A DNA stretch of 13,788 nt from Methanoregulaceae archaeon (lineage in GTDB: Archaea; Halobacteriota; Methanomicrobia; Methanomicrobiales; Methanospirillaceae). Positions 1 through 7,303 of the stretch are shown here, piece by piece (position 1 is the first letter of the stretch; every line of letters starts with the position of its first letter). The translations under genes were made by a program, and so were the position numbers. The stretch lies in the NCBI GenBank assembly GCA_013331415.1, contig DUGL01000128.1:6639-20426 (forward strand), given 5' to 3'. The notes beneath the pieces were generated by a model that was not told the origin of the DNA, made no database searches, and saw only the letters and a list, made by a program, of their open reading frames with translations.

Positions 1-274
1 GATCCTGGTGCACCCGGCGGTTCGGGCTGCTCCACCGCGAACCGCCCGGCGGGACCGGTGACCACGGCTATCGTGAACCTGCCGCACATGCCGGACCTCC
101 GCTGGACGGGACCGGAGTCCGGCCGCTCGCAACCACGAGTTCGCTCGAAACGTCTCCCCGTCTCGGCAGAACCAGGAAGACCCGGCACAGGTTCGTTCGC
201 AGAAAGTACCCTTTGGAGATTGGAGCGTATGAGGGGCGGGGTTCTACACCTTTCGGATTGAACCGGGCATTCTA
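1..274. other. Intergenic stretch downstream of the CobN-like gene, no convincing gene
   Basis: Frames 1 and 3 of the plus strand stay open across most of this stretch, and one of them has a GTG start at 58 and a stop ending at 261. The translations are rich in Arg, Pro, Gly and Ser without any recognisable motif, hydrophobic segment or preceding Shine-Dalgarno, which is what GC-rich non-coding DNA gives. Frame 2 stops at 61, so the C-terminal end of a gene entering from the left cannot be excluded. No oligo-T terminator for the minus-strand CobN-like gene is visible here. Confidence 0.4.
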
Positions 275-3200
275 TTACTCCCTTTTTGAGTAAATCCCTG
301 CTACAACGGCCCCGATAACGACGAGCACGATCGCGATCGGGACCAAGGGGGTACTGGATGTGCCAAAACCAGGGCCATCGGATGAGATCACCGCCATCAC
401 CCTCCCTTTCACCGTCTCCACTGCAGAGTCGGCTGCGGCGGGAACGATATCGGCATCCCTGCCGTACCCTGCAGCGGCGGAAGCATTCACCGCATCCCTG
501 TCTCCTGCACCGGAGCCCTCATCGGCAACCGGGGTCAGGTTCACAGCCTGGCCTGCTGACATCCCCCCACCGGCACTCGAACCACCCCCTCCACCGCCTG
601 AGCCGCTGGGTGAGCCGCCTGCAGCCGGGGTGGGGACAGGGGTCACGGGGTTCTGGGCAGTGAGTACCTGCTGGCGATACTCGTCCAGGGCAGGGTTTCC
701 GCAGGTATGATGGCAGCAGGTCACCCCGTGATACTGGACGGACTGCTCGTACTGGCGGGCCAGCTCGTCCAGGACGGCCGGGTCAGGGTGCCAGTAGTCC
801 TTCCGTGCCGTCTCCAGCATCCGTGCCACCATGGACTGGTAGGCATAGGGATTTTCCGCAAAGAACGAATCAAGACCGATTGCATATGCATCGTTCACAT
901 AGATATCATACACACGGTCCCAGACGCTTTCAGGGATAAGATCAGGATTGGTCACGGTCCAGCCCCAGAGGTTCTCGACAAACTTACTATCGAAGTACCG
1001 GGCACCTGCATATCCGTGCTCCATCATCCCTTCTATCCATTTCGGGTTGAAGTACCGTACAGTGAGTTCAGTATTCAGGAACTGGGCGAGCGTGGTGGTC
1101 CGCGCTGCAGTCAGGGAACGAAGGTCGGAGATGTACATTTCAGGGTTTGTCCCGGTGATACTGCGCACCGCGAGCGAGATTCCCCCGAGATACTGATAAC
1201 AGTCGTCGTTATCCACCAGGCCGTAGATGTTCGAACTCCTGCTGTGCACCGCGGCCTCGACGCCACCGAGGTTTTCGCGGAAGAGGCCGGCATTCGGTTC
1301 GCCCCAGCCATCGTCGCCGTATACAAACCCTGCCCGGCTGATGAAGAGATCAGCAAGTTTTTCCTCATCATCCCAGCTGGCACTGGCATCGATGGCCGAT
1401 GAGAGCCCGGTGCCGTATGCCCCGGCTGCCTCCGAGAATACTCTGGCCATGGAGAGGCGTTGTGCACTGGCCTCGTCGTACCCATGGGCAACGAGGAACG
1501 TATACAGTTCCCCGCTATTCTCCCTGACATAGTTAGGGTAGAGATCCCCCTCTGCCTGCGCGGCGAGCCGGACAGCCTGGTCGAGGAGTTCGATCTTATC
1601 GGCGAACGTGTCCCGGTAGAGACCTGAGGCGATGAAGATGACGTCAAGTCGCGGTCGCCCGAGTTCTTCTGACGCAATGAGCTCCAGGCCCTTCACATTC
1701 CCCTTGCTCCAGACCGGCCTCACCCCGAGCAGGTAGAGGGCTTCTGACTCAGTCACCCCTTCGTGGCGCATCGCCTCGCACGCCCAGAGGACAAACGCCG
1801 TCTTCCGGGGATATGCCCCATCGTGTTCAGCCTGAAACTGGTCAATCAGCTCCCCTGCCATCCTCACCCCGATGTTCCACGCCTCCATTGTTGGCATGGT
1901 CCGCGAATCAAAGGAATGGAAGTTGTTACCAGTAGGCAGGCTGTGCGGGCTCCTGACCGGGTCGCCACCGGTCTTTGGCGGGGTGTACCCGCCGCTGAGT
2001 GCATTGATGATCCGGGGTATCTCGATGGTGCAGGCCCTGATGTTGTCCCGGTACCCGAGTGCGGTGTACAGATCAGTCGTCACGGATGGGGAGGTTGTGC
2101 CGAGCAGGAAGTGCTGTGCGGTCGCAGGGTCGATGTCGTTTATAAGCACCTCGGTCAGAAGATCATCGACGACCGTGCGGTTCCCGTGTGCTGGTGAAAG
2201 GTCGTCAGGTTCCGGGGAGATCCCGGCAATGTGCTCCTCAAACTCCTCCCCGAGCATTGCCCTGACCAGGTCGACGAGTTCTCTCCCCTCCGGGGGTTCT
2301 CCGAGGATGTGCAGGCCATAGGGGATGAACTCATCGCCAAGCCCGTGGAGGTACTGGTGGAGGTCGCCGGCAATGAACGTGGCAAAATCCTCTTCCGAGA
2401 GCGCCTCGATAGCATCTCCTGTCTTCCCAAGCTGTCCGGCCAGGTCCATCCCCGCGTACAGATCGGTGATGCTTTTTCGGTACTCCACCTTCAGCGTCCC
2501 GTTGACGGTGCCATACGTATGGATCTTTTCGTGGAGGGTGGAGAAATCTCCGTAGAGCCCGGCGGCAACAATGGGGGGGGTGAGGTGGTCGACGATGATG
2601 GCATTCCCTCTCCTCTTGGCCTGTGTTCCCTCGCCGAGGCCGTCCATGATGTACGGGTAGATGTTGGGGCAGTCCCCGATCAGGAGTGCCGGCCAGTCGG
2701 TTGCTGAGAGACCGCGCTCCTTTCCCGGGAGCCACTCGTGGGTCCCGTGCCTCCCGAAATGGATGACGGCGTCTGCACGAAACTCGTTCTGAAGCCAGAG
2801 ATAGAACGCGATGTACTGGTGGTGGGGCGGGAGCGAGGTGTCATGGTAGAGGACCTCCTCGTCCTGCAGCCACCCGCGGGTCGGCTGGGGGGCGAGTATC
2901 ACGTTGCCAAACGATATCGTGGGGATGACCAGGTACTGCCGGCCACCGCTCCGGTACACCATGATCTCCCCGGGAGGCTCGCCCCACATGGCAATGACTT
3001 CCTGCTGCTGTTTTTCAGGGAGGCCGCTGAACCATGCGCTGTAGGTCTCTGCGGGCAACAGGGTGACGTCGCCTTCCTCCACCATGCGATCGAGCTCTTC
3101 GGGAGCCCAGGTGCCGACATTGCGCCCCTGGAGGATCATCAGGTCCAGCAGTTTGTCTTCGCCGGGAACGACGCCTTCTCCCGCGTAGCCCTCGGCCTTC

Positions 3201-5053
3201 ATCGCTTCCAGAAGGTTGGTGAGGCTCGGAACGATATCGAGGTAGCTTGCGCCGAGGTTGTTTTTCCCTCCGCCATGGTTGTAGTAGATGATCGCAATGT
3301 GTTTGTCAGCGTTCGCGGTATGCCTCAACCGGGCGAGGGCGAGCGTCCTCTCCACGAGCCAGGAGACCTGGTCGTCGATGGGGGTGACAGGACGAAACCC
3401 GATATCCTCTGTCGCCGGGTCGATGGCCCGGCCGGCAATCATGATGAGATCGGTCTGGCCGTCCAGTTCGGGCATGCCGATCGTGTAACCGATCCGTGAG
3501 GCGCCGATTCCATCGGTGCTTTCCGCCCACTCTTCGGGAGTCCGGGCGTAATCGATGACGGCATTGATGATCGGGATATTTGCAGCAGCGAGTTCTGCGA
3601 TACCCCGTGCAGGGTTCTGGTCGGTCCCATAAAACCTGAAGCACCTGATATTGACGATCACGTCAACAACCGGGTACCCGTCTTTCACCAGGAAGCGCTC
3701 AATCACGCGGGGGTCACTGTAATCGAGGAAAACAGGGATGATTTGTGCTCCCGCAGCCTCAAACGCCCTCATCACGGCATGATCGGCCAGGAGATCGCCT
3801 GAACGGTAGTGGCTGTCGTAGAAGACGATACCTATTGTCGGTTGTGCAGGATCGTACCCATGGCGGGTGCCATACCATGCCAGGTAAGCGTCCAGGTCTT
3901 CAAACAGTTCTTCTGAGTCGGGGTGACAGATGGCTTCTCCGGGGACAATGAGGGGGTCTTCGACCACACGGTCGGCCCCGCAGAAGTTGACGCTCAGGTA
4001 ATCGATCAGCCGTTCTGCATTCTCCGGGCAGTTGTTGTCCCAGTAGGTTTCCACCGCGGGATGGGCCGACATATCGACCGTCCCGAGGTAGTCATACGCC
4101 CCCCCGTGGAGGACCGCGACCGGGATTCCAAGCGCAGTGGCCGGGGGCAATGCTGGTTCGATACGATCGATCCCGGCACCGAACATCTCGAGGAAAATGA
4201 GATCGTAGCTCGTCAGGTTGAGGTCGGCCGGGATGAGTTTTGCCGTATGGACGGTGACACTGGCCGTGCTCCTTGCGGCCGCATCGATATACATGGGGAT
4301 GTAGCTCTCCCCGCCGATGATCATGACAATGCGGGGGCTTTTCCCGTGTGCCGGTTGCACCGGCAGGGGGATCGAGGAATTCCCCCCATACATCTCGTTG
4401 AGGGTGAGGAGCATCCGGGTGATGTTGTCATCGCCACCGCTCTCCCAGTACGCGGATATCACCGGGTCAATCGCTGCCTCACACGAGATCCCTGCAGGGG
4501 GGTCATGGACCAGCAGGGTTGCGTTCTCCCCTGCCGTGGCGTTGATATGTTCCAGGGTGGCAGCCCCCACCGAGGCCGCAAAGATTACGAGGTCCCCGCC
4601 AAAATCGTGCTCCATCGCACCGGTTTCATCCAGGAGCGTGAGTGCTACCGGGATTGTCCCGGTTGCATTCTCAAGCGACCGCCTTTTTTCAGGTTCGTTG
4701 AGCACGAACACCATGGGGTGCCCGAACAGGGACGCACCGGTCACGTTCTGCTCCGTGCCGTTCGCTCCTGGATCTGTTTGAAGAACCCCGCCGTTGAGGT
4801 GCGCAAGGGAATCCTCAATACCGCCCTGGTCTCCGCTTCCCGTCTGGTTCCCGGCAATATAGCTCGTAGCGGCCGGCCCCCCGGTGTTCGTACGATTCTC
4901 CGGACATCCTGAAACGGGATTCCCTGCATCGCTGCTCCCGGTCTCGTTCACCGGCGTGACAGGGGACTCCCCGTACACCGGCAGCGCCATGATGGTGACG
5001 AGTACGAGGATTGAAATGAACAACTTCCACGGCTTCCTGGTTGATTCTCCCAT
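275..5053 (-). CDS. CobN-like metallochelatase homologue, exported and membrane-anchored (HmuS-like)
   Basis: 1592 residues, longer than typical cytoplasmic CobN (about 1200-1300). Residues 1-29 form a signal peptide (basic KPWK, then a hydrophobic core ending near PVYGES). Residues 30-230 are an Asn-X-Ser/Thr-rich region. The CobN/BchH-type core runs from about 240 to 1465, with HGGGKNNLGASYLD near 593-606, HFGRHGTHEWLPGK near 765-778, EGTQAKRR near 808-815, HLTPP near 823-827, PTGNNFHSFD near 1040-1049, a CYQYLGG block near 1285-1291 and CCHHTCGNP near 1446-1454. A Ser/Gly-rich stalk (about 1470-1560) leads to a C-terminal transmembrane helix (about 1570-1588) and a short basic tail. Inferred topology: catalytic body outside the cell. 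CobN inserts cobalt into a corrin ring with the AAA+ partners CobS/CobT; none is present here. The ExbB/ExbD/DUF2162 neighbours instead suggest an HmuS-type role, removing metal from or handling an external tetrapyrrole. Start supported by a CAGGAGGG Shine-Dalgarno at 5063-5070. The metal and ring specificity cannot be read from the sequence. Confidence 0.9.
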   Translation of the reverse strand: MGESTRKPWKLFISILVLVTIMALPVYGESPVTPVNETGSSDAGNPVSGCPENRTNTGGPAATSYIAGNQTGSGDQGGIEDSLAHLNGGVLQTDPGANGTEQNVTGASLFGHPMVFVLNEPEKRRSLENATGTIPVALTLLDETGAMEHDFGGDLVIFAASVGAATLEHINATAGENATLLVHDPPAGISCEAAIDPVISAYWESGGDDNITRMLLTLNEMYGGNSSIPLPVQPAHGKSPRIVMIIGGESYIPMYIDAAARSTASVTVHTAKLIPADLNLTSYDLIFLEMFGAGIDRIEPALPPATALGIPVAVLHGGAYDYLGTVDMSAHPAVETYWDNNCPENAERLIDYLSVNFCGADRVVEDPLIVPGEAICHPDSEELFEDLDAYLAWYGTRHGYDPAQPTIGIVFYDSHYRSGDLLADHAVMRAFEAAGAQIIPVFLDYSDPRVIERFLVKDGYPVVDVIVNIRCFRFYGTDQNPARGIAELAAANIPIINAVIDYARTPEEWAESTDGIGASRIGYTIGMPELDGQTDLIMIAGRAIDPATEDIGFRPVTPIDDQVSWLVERTLALARLRHTANADKHIAIIYYNHGGGKNNLGASYLDIVPSLTNLLEAMKAEGYAGEGVVPGEDKLLDLMILQGRNVGTWAPEELDRMVEEGDVTLLPAETYSAWFSGLPEKQQQEVIAMWGEPPGEIMVYRSGGRQYLVIPTISFGNVILAPQPTRGWLQDEEVLYHDTSLPPHHQYIAFYLWLQNEFRADAVIHFGRHGTHEWLPGKERGLSATDWPALLIGDCPNIYPYIMDGLGEGTQAKRRGNAIIVDHLTPPIVAAGLYGDFSTLHEKIHTYGTVNGTLKVEYRKSITDLYAGMDLAGQLGKTGDAIEALSEEDFATFIAGDLHQYLHGLGDEFIPYGLHILGEPPEGRELVDLVRAMLGEEFEEHIAGISPEPDDLSPAHGNRTVVDDLLTEVLINDIDPATAQHFLLGTTSPSVTTDLYTALGYRDNIRACTIEIPRIINALSGGYTPPKTGGDPVRSPHSLPTGNNFHSFDSRTMPTMEAWNIGVRMAGELIDQFQAEHDGAYPRKTAFVLWACEAMRHEGVTESEALYLLGVRPVWSKGNVKGLELIASEELGRPRLDVIFIASGLYRDTFADKIELLDQAVRLAAQAEGDLYPNYVRENSGELYTFLVAHGYDEASAQRLSMARVFSEAAGAYGTGLSSAIDASASWDDEEKLADLFISRAGFVYGDDGWGEPNAGLFRENLGGVEAAVHSRSSNIYGLVDNDDCYQYLGGISLAVRSITGTNPEMYISDLRSLTAARTTTLAQFLNTELTVRYFNPKWIEGMMEHGYAGARYFDSKFVENLWGWTVTNPDLIPESVWDRVYDIYVNDAYAIGLDSFFAENPYAYQSMVARMLETARKDYWHPDPAVLDELARQYEQSVQYHGVTCCHHTCGNPALDEYRQQVLTAQNPVTPVPTPAAGGSPSGSGGGGGGSSAGGGMSAGQAVNLTPVADEGSGAGDRDAVNASAAAGYGRDADIVPAAADSAVETVKGRVMAVISSDGPGFGTSSTPLVPIAIVLVVIGAVVAGIYSKRE

Positions 5054-5062
5054 GGCGGGCTT

Positions 5063-5070
5063 CCCTCCTG
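5063..5070 (-). promoter_or_regulatory. Shine-Dalgarno of the CobN-like gene
   Basis: The minus strand reads CAGGAGGG, a near-perfect archaeal Shine-Dalgarno, nine bases before the ATG at 5053. It fixes the start and so confirms that the signal peptide belongs to the protein. Confidence 0.75.
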
Positions 5071-5085
5071 CGGAGTATAATAAAC

Positions 5086-5105
5086 AAATATTTAGTTATA
5101 ACAAG
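5086..5105 (-). promoter_or_regulatory. AT-rich, TATA-like promoter upstream of the CobN-like gene
   Basis: The 102-base gap between the ExbD-like and CobN-like genes is strongly AT-rich compared with its surroundings. On the minus strand it contains TTATAAC and AAATATTT tracts 35-50 bases before the start codon, the distance expected for a TATA box with a short leader carrying the Shine-Dalgarno. The chelatase gene may therefore be transcribed on its own as well as by read-through from the three upstream genes. Confidence 0.45.
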
Positions 5106-5155
5106 TACAGTTGATTAAACGAGATAAATATTGCGAAAGAGCCACGGGGACGGGA

Positions 5156-5491
5156 TCAGGGCCCGGCCTCATCATCCGGGACATAGATGATCTCCCCGGT
5201 GCTCAACCGGTACGCCGTCCCCATCCTGGTCCCCTGCCCACCGCCAATCTCCTCGGTCATGTTCATCACCGTGATGGTCTCTCCCTGTTTCACGATCACC
5301 TGCATCTGCGGGGTGCCGGGGTTCTTCACCAGGGTGACCGTGGAGCTGTCGTCCAGCATCTCCGGGATGTTGTAGGAAAGGACCAGCGCAACCAGGAGCG
5401 CTACGGCAAACACCATGGCAACATCGAAGAGATTGGCAACGCCTGAAAGCGGGTCCTCGTCATCGTCCTCCAGGAACCGCCGCCGTCTCAT
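5156..5491 (-). CDS. ExbD-like DUF2149 protein (HmuU-like)
   Basis: 111 residues. An acidic N-terminus after an Arg run (MRRRRFLEDDDEDPLSG) is followed by one transmembrane helix at about 19-40 and a small outer domain (about 45-111) ending EIIYVPDDEAGP. The block NLFDVAMVFAVALLV has the layout of the ExbD/TolR helix, and Asp23 falls where ExbD has its essential membrane Asp that carries protons. I recognise the protein as the archaeal DUF2149 family. It overlaps the upstream ExbB-like gene by four bases (ATGA), so the two are translationally coupled and probably made as a complex. ExbD normally works with TonB on outer-membrane receptors. Neither is present here, so the partner receiving the energy is more likely the CobN-like protein or the DUF2162 protein, which is inference. 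No basis is visible for a MotB-type peptidoglycan-binding role. Confidence 0.85.
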   Translation of the reverse strand: MRRRRFLEDDDEDPLSGVANLFDVAMVFAVALLVALVLSYNIPEMLDDSSTVTLVKNPGTPQMQVIVKQGETITVMNMTEEIGGGQGTRMGTAYRLSTGEIIYVPDDEAGP

Positions 5492-6105
5492 GCGAGCACC
5501 CCGGCAATGTACTCCATGTCGCTATAGTCCTGGTAGTACCAGCGCCGCCTGACGACCAGCACCGCGTATGCCACCCCTCCGACAAGCAGCCCGAGCACCG
5601 TGGTGGAGAACGCAACGACCATGTTGGTTGCCAGGACCTGGATGTTCCCGGATGAGAGCCCCATCAGGGCGGGGCCGAGTGGAATGAGGGTCCCCATCAG
5701 GCCGAGCATCGGTGCAATCCGGGTGAGTATCCTGAGTTGTTCCAGTTTCCTGCTGATCGAAAACTCGTAATCCTGCAGGAGTTTCTCGGCCTCGAGCGGG
5801 AAGCGGGAGTCGCCAAGGAACCCGGAGAGGTCACGGACGAATCTCCGGACCTCCTCATTCGCCCTGATGGACTGCAGGGACTGTGCCGTCGCCCCGTAGT
5901 CACCCTGCCGGAGGTGCCCGCCCGCTTCCTTCCCTGCCCTCCTGATCCCGCTCATGTCCCTCATTCTCCCGGAATATTCCGAGATCATCTGTCCGAAGGT
6001 GACAAACACCCATACCACCGATATGATGAGGAGTATGATGGTAGGGTAGAGGAGCGCTCCGGAGAGGAGGAACAGGATCTCCATGACCGGTGCCGAGAGT
6101 TCCAT
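5488..6105 (-). CDS. MotA/TolQ/ExbB proton-channel family protein (HmuT-like)
   Basis: 205 residues with three predicted transmembrane helices (about 9-37, 130-152 and 160-184) and a cytoplasmic helical region (about 40-125) between the first two, the ExbB/TolQ topology. The second helix carries APMLGLMGTLIPLG; Thr139 lies where E. coli ExbB has its channel Thr in GLFGT. The third helix carries STTVLGLLVGG; Thr169 lies where ExbB has Thr in TALGL. Both channel-lining threonines are thus kept, arguing for a working ion channel. Its ATG directly follows the TGA of the DUF2162 gene and its own TGA overlaps the ExbD-like ATG, so it sits in the middle of a tightly coupled operon. Known role of the family: using the proton or sodium gradient to drive work on a protein outside the membrane. 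Confidence 0.9.
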   Translation of the reverse strand: MELSAPVMEILFLLSGALLYPTIILLIISVVWVFVTFGQMISEYSGRMRDMSGIRRAGKEAGGHLRQGDYGATAQSLQSIRANEEVRRFVRDLSGFLGDSRFPLEAEKLLQDYEFSISRKLEQLRILTRIAPMLGLMGTLIPLGPALMGLSSGNIQVLATNMVVAFSTTVLGLLVGGVAYAVLVVRRRWYYQDYSDMEYIAGVLA

Positions 6106-6813
6106 TCATTCGCCCCCGTGCGATCGTTTCCTCATCCAGCTGTCCGTCAGGTAGCCCGCGGCCACGGGGATGAGGAGGAGGAGGAGACCAAAACCCATGT
6201 CACCTGCGGGCACGGTAAAGTCCTCCATCCTGATATTCCGGGATTCGAGGTATGCCGGGATAACCAGGGGACAGAGGAGGTAGAAGAGCCCGAGCACGAT
6301 CATCCCGTTCCCGAGGGTCGATGGATCCTTCTTTCCGAGTTTCCCTGCGCCATACGAGATGGCAGAGGAGGAGAGGAGTATCCCGGCAAAGAAGATGGCT
6401 CCGACCAGCGCCCCGACCCTGAACCCGGCGGTCCCGGTGGCACTGGCAAGAACCAGGCATGCGAGAAAGGTTGCCGCAATGCATGCCGGGCAGGGCAGGG
6501 ACATCCAGAGGAAGGTATGCCGGGAGATATCCTTTTTTTCAGAGATCCATTTTTTCCGGGTCATGATCCCGAAATAGACCAGCCCTGCCGCTATGATGAG
6601 GTGGAGGAGGACCCCGGACGCCAGGACCTGTTCGGAAATGTCGCGGGACACCATCCCGGCAACCCCGCCCAGAAGGAACGCGGCCACAGCATAGACGGCA
6701 GCAAATCCCAGAGTCTCCTTCCTGCGGAGGCCCGATAACCCGCACCCGAGACCGGTCTTGAGGGAGAGGATGGCGATACCGGCAAGGGTCCCGGCTGTGA
6801 GATAATCAGTCAT
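6106..6813 (-). CDS. DUF2162 family multi-pass membrane protein (HmuV-like putative transporter)
   Basis: 235 residues with six to seven hydrophobic helices (about 5-27, 35-55, 63-86, 103-124, 131-155, 166-188 and 205-224) and a short basic C-terminus. I recognise it as the DUF2162 family, which is annotated only as a predicted transporter. Cysteines stand out: Cys24 in TGLGCG, Cys108 and Cys111 in the membrane motif PCPAC, and Cys181 in a later helix. A CxxC inside a helix is seen in thiol-relay (CcdA/DsbD-like) and metal-handling membrane proteins, so export or import of a metal or ring, or passage of reducing power to the outside, are possible roles. The sequence does not decide between them. 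It is the first gene of the operon, with an AT-rich promoter upstream and a weak Shine-Dalgarno (AGTGG). The next ATG follows its stop without a gap. Confidence 0.85.
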   Translation of the reverse strand: MTDYLTAGTLAGIAILSLKTGLGCGLSGLRRKETLGFAAVYAVAAFLLGGVAGMVSRDISEQVLASGVLLHLIIAAGLVYFGIMTRKKWISEKKDISRHTFLWMSLPCPACIAATFLACLVLASATGTAGFRVGALVGAIFFAGILLSSSAISYGAGKLGKKDPSTLGNGMIVLGLFYLLCPLVIPAYLESRNIRMEDFTVPAGDMGFGLLLLLIPVAAGYLTDSWMRKRSHGGE

Positions 6814-6844
6814 TTAATCCACTTAGTTTTATTTAAGACAAATA

Positions 6845-6858
6845 AACTTTATTAAAGG
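6845..6858 (-). promoter_or_regulatory. TATA-like box of the DUF2162-ExbB-ExbD operon
   Basis: The minus strand reads CCTTTAATAAAG about 38 bases upstream of the ATG at 6813, giving a predicted leader of roughly a dozen bases. A second AT-rich tract (CTTAAATAAAAC) lies closer to the start. The DNA immediately upstream (6860-7040) returns to high GC, so the AT-rich block is sharply delimited. Confidence 0.5.
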
Positions 6859-6885
6859 ATCGGTTTTCCGTGGGAGAGGCGAAAG

Positions 6886-6911
6886 ACCCGGGTGAAGAGC
6901 CTTGCCCGGGT
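6886..6911. repeat. Short inverted repeat in the divergent intergenic region
   Basis: ACCCGGG at 6886-6892 pairs perfectly with CCCGGGT at 6905-6911 across a 12-base loop. It lies upstream of the TATA-like box of the DUF2162 operon, a position suited to a regulator-binding site. In DNA this GC-rich a seven-base match can also arise by chance. Confidence 0.25.
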
Positions 6912-7042
6912 GTCCCTGGAGAGGGGCGGCGGGGGATCCTCCCCGCGCCCACGCCCGTGCCTGTTCTCCCGCCTGCTCAGGGACAGGGTGCCCCTCCCGC
7001 GGTGCATCGCGCCAATCCCGCGGGCAGCAGGGGCGAGCTCAG

Positions 7043-7057
7043 GCATACATATATGAA
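7043..7057 (+). promoter_or_regulatory. TATA-like box of the small secreted-protein gene
   Basis: CATACATATATGAA stands alone as an AT-rich island in GC-rich DNA, about 44 bases before the ATG at 7094. Transcription would begin near 7075, just ahead of the Shine-Dalgarno AGGAGTGA at 7079-7086, which is seven bases from the start codon. Confidence 0.5.
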
Positions 7058-7093
7058 GAGGTGAGTAGAAGGGAGACGAGGAGTGAACTGCAT

Positions 7094-7303
7094 ATGCGAA
7101 GACTTCTCATTCTTGCCCTGGCAGCCCTGGTCATCCTGACCGCGGTTTCCGGGGTCGCAACGGCTGGTTCGGGTGACGAGAACTACCATGGCGAAGCAGG
7201 TGAACAGCCCGCAAACGGAGCCGATGACAGCCCCGGGTCGGGGGAGCCCAACCAGGACCAAGCCGCAGATACCGGGGACAGAACACGGAATAAAGACCGG
7301 TAG
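7094..7303 (+). CDS. Small secreted acidic protein, 69 residues, unknown function
   Basis: The open frame reaches further upstream, but the ATG at 7094 is chosen because AGGAGTGA lies seven bases before it and a TATA-like box lies at the right distance. Residues 1-24 are a clear signal peptide: MRR, a long Leu/Ala/Ile/Val core, then VATAGS. The mature part (about 45 residues) has no Cys and no hydrophobic segment, is rich in Asp, Glu, Gly, Asn and Pro and is probably disordered, ending in a basic DRTRNKDR. I do not recognise a family. It is transcribed away from the chelatase operon, and the two share an intergenic region of 280 bases. A lipobox Cys is absent, so it should be released or cleaved rather than lipid-anchored. 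Confidence 0.6.
   Translation: MRRLLILALAALVILTAVSGVATAGSGDENYHGEAGEQPANGADDSPGSGEPNQDQAADTGDRTRNKDR

Noticed and set aside
58..261. Plus-strand open frame of 67 codons with a GTG start
   Set aside because: No Shine-Dalgarno, no motif, and Arg/Pro/Ser-rich composition; several frames are open here because the DNA is GC-rich.
3923..4912. 329-codon open frame antisense to the CobN-like gene
   Set aside because: It lies wholly opposite a well-supported gene with clear family motifs, and its translation is rich in Arg, Gly and His without any recognisable domain. Other long antisense frames (707-1402, 2738-3499) are dismissed for the same reason.
275..5053. Ordinary aerobic-type CobN for cobalamin synthesis
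   Set aside because: The protein carries an export signal and membrane anchor and has no CobS/CobT or other B12-pathway genes beside it, so cytoplasmic cobalt insertion is unlikely.
6814..7093. Cobalamin riboswitch upstream of the cassette
   Set aside because: No B12-box-like conserved sequence or matching fold could be seen on either strand, and the predicted leader of the first gene is only about a dozen bases.
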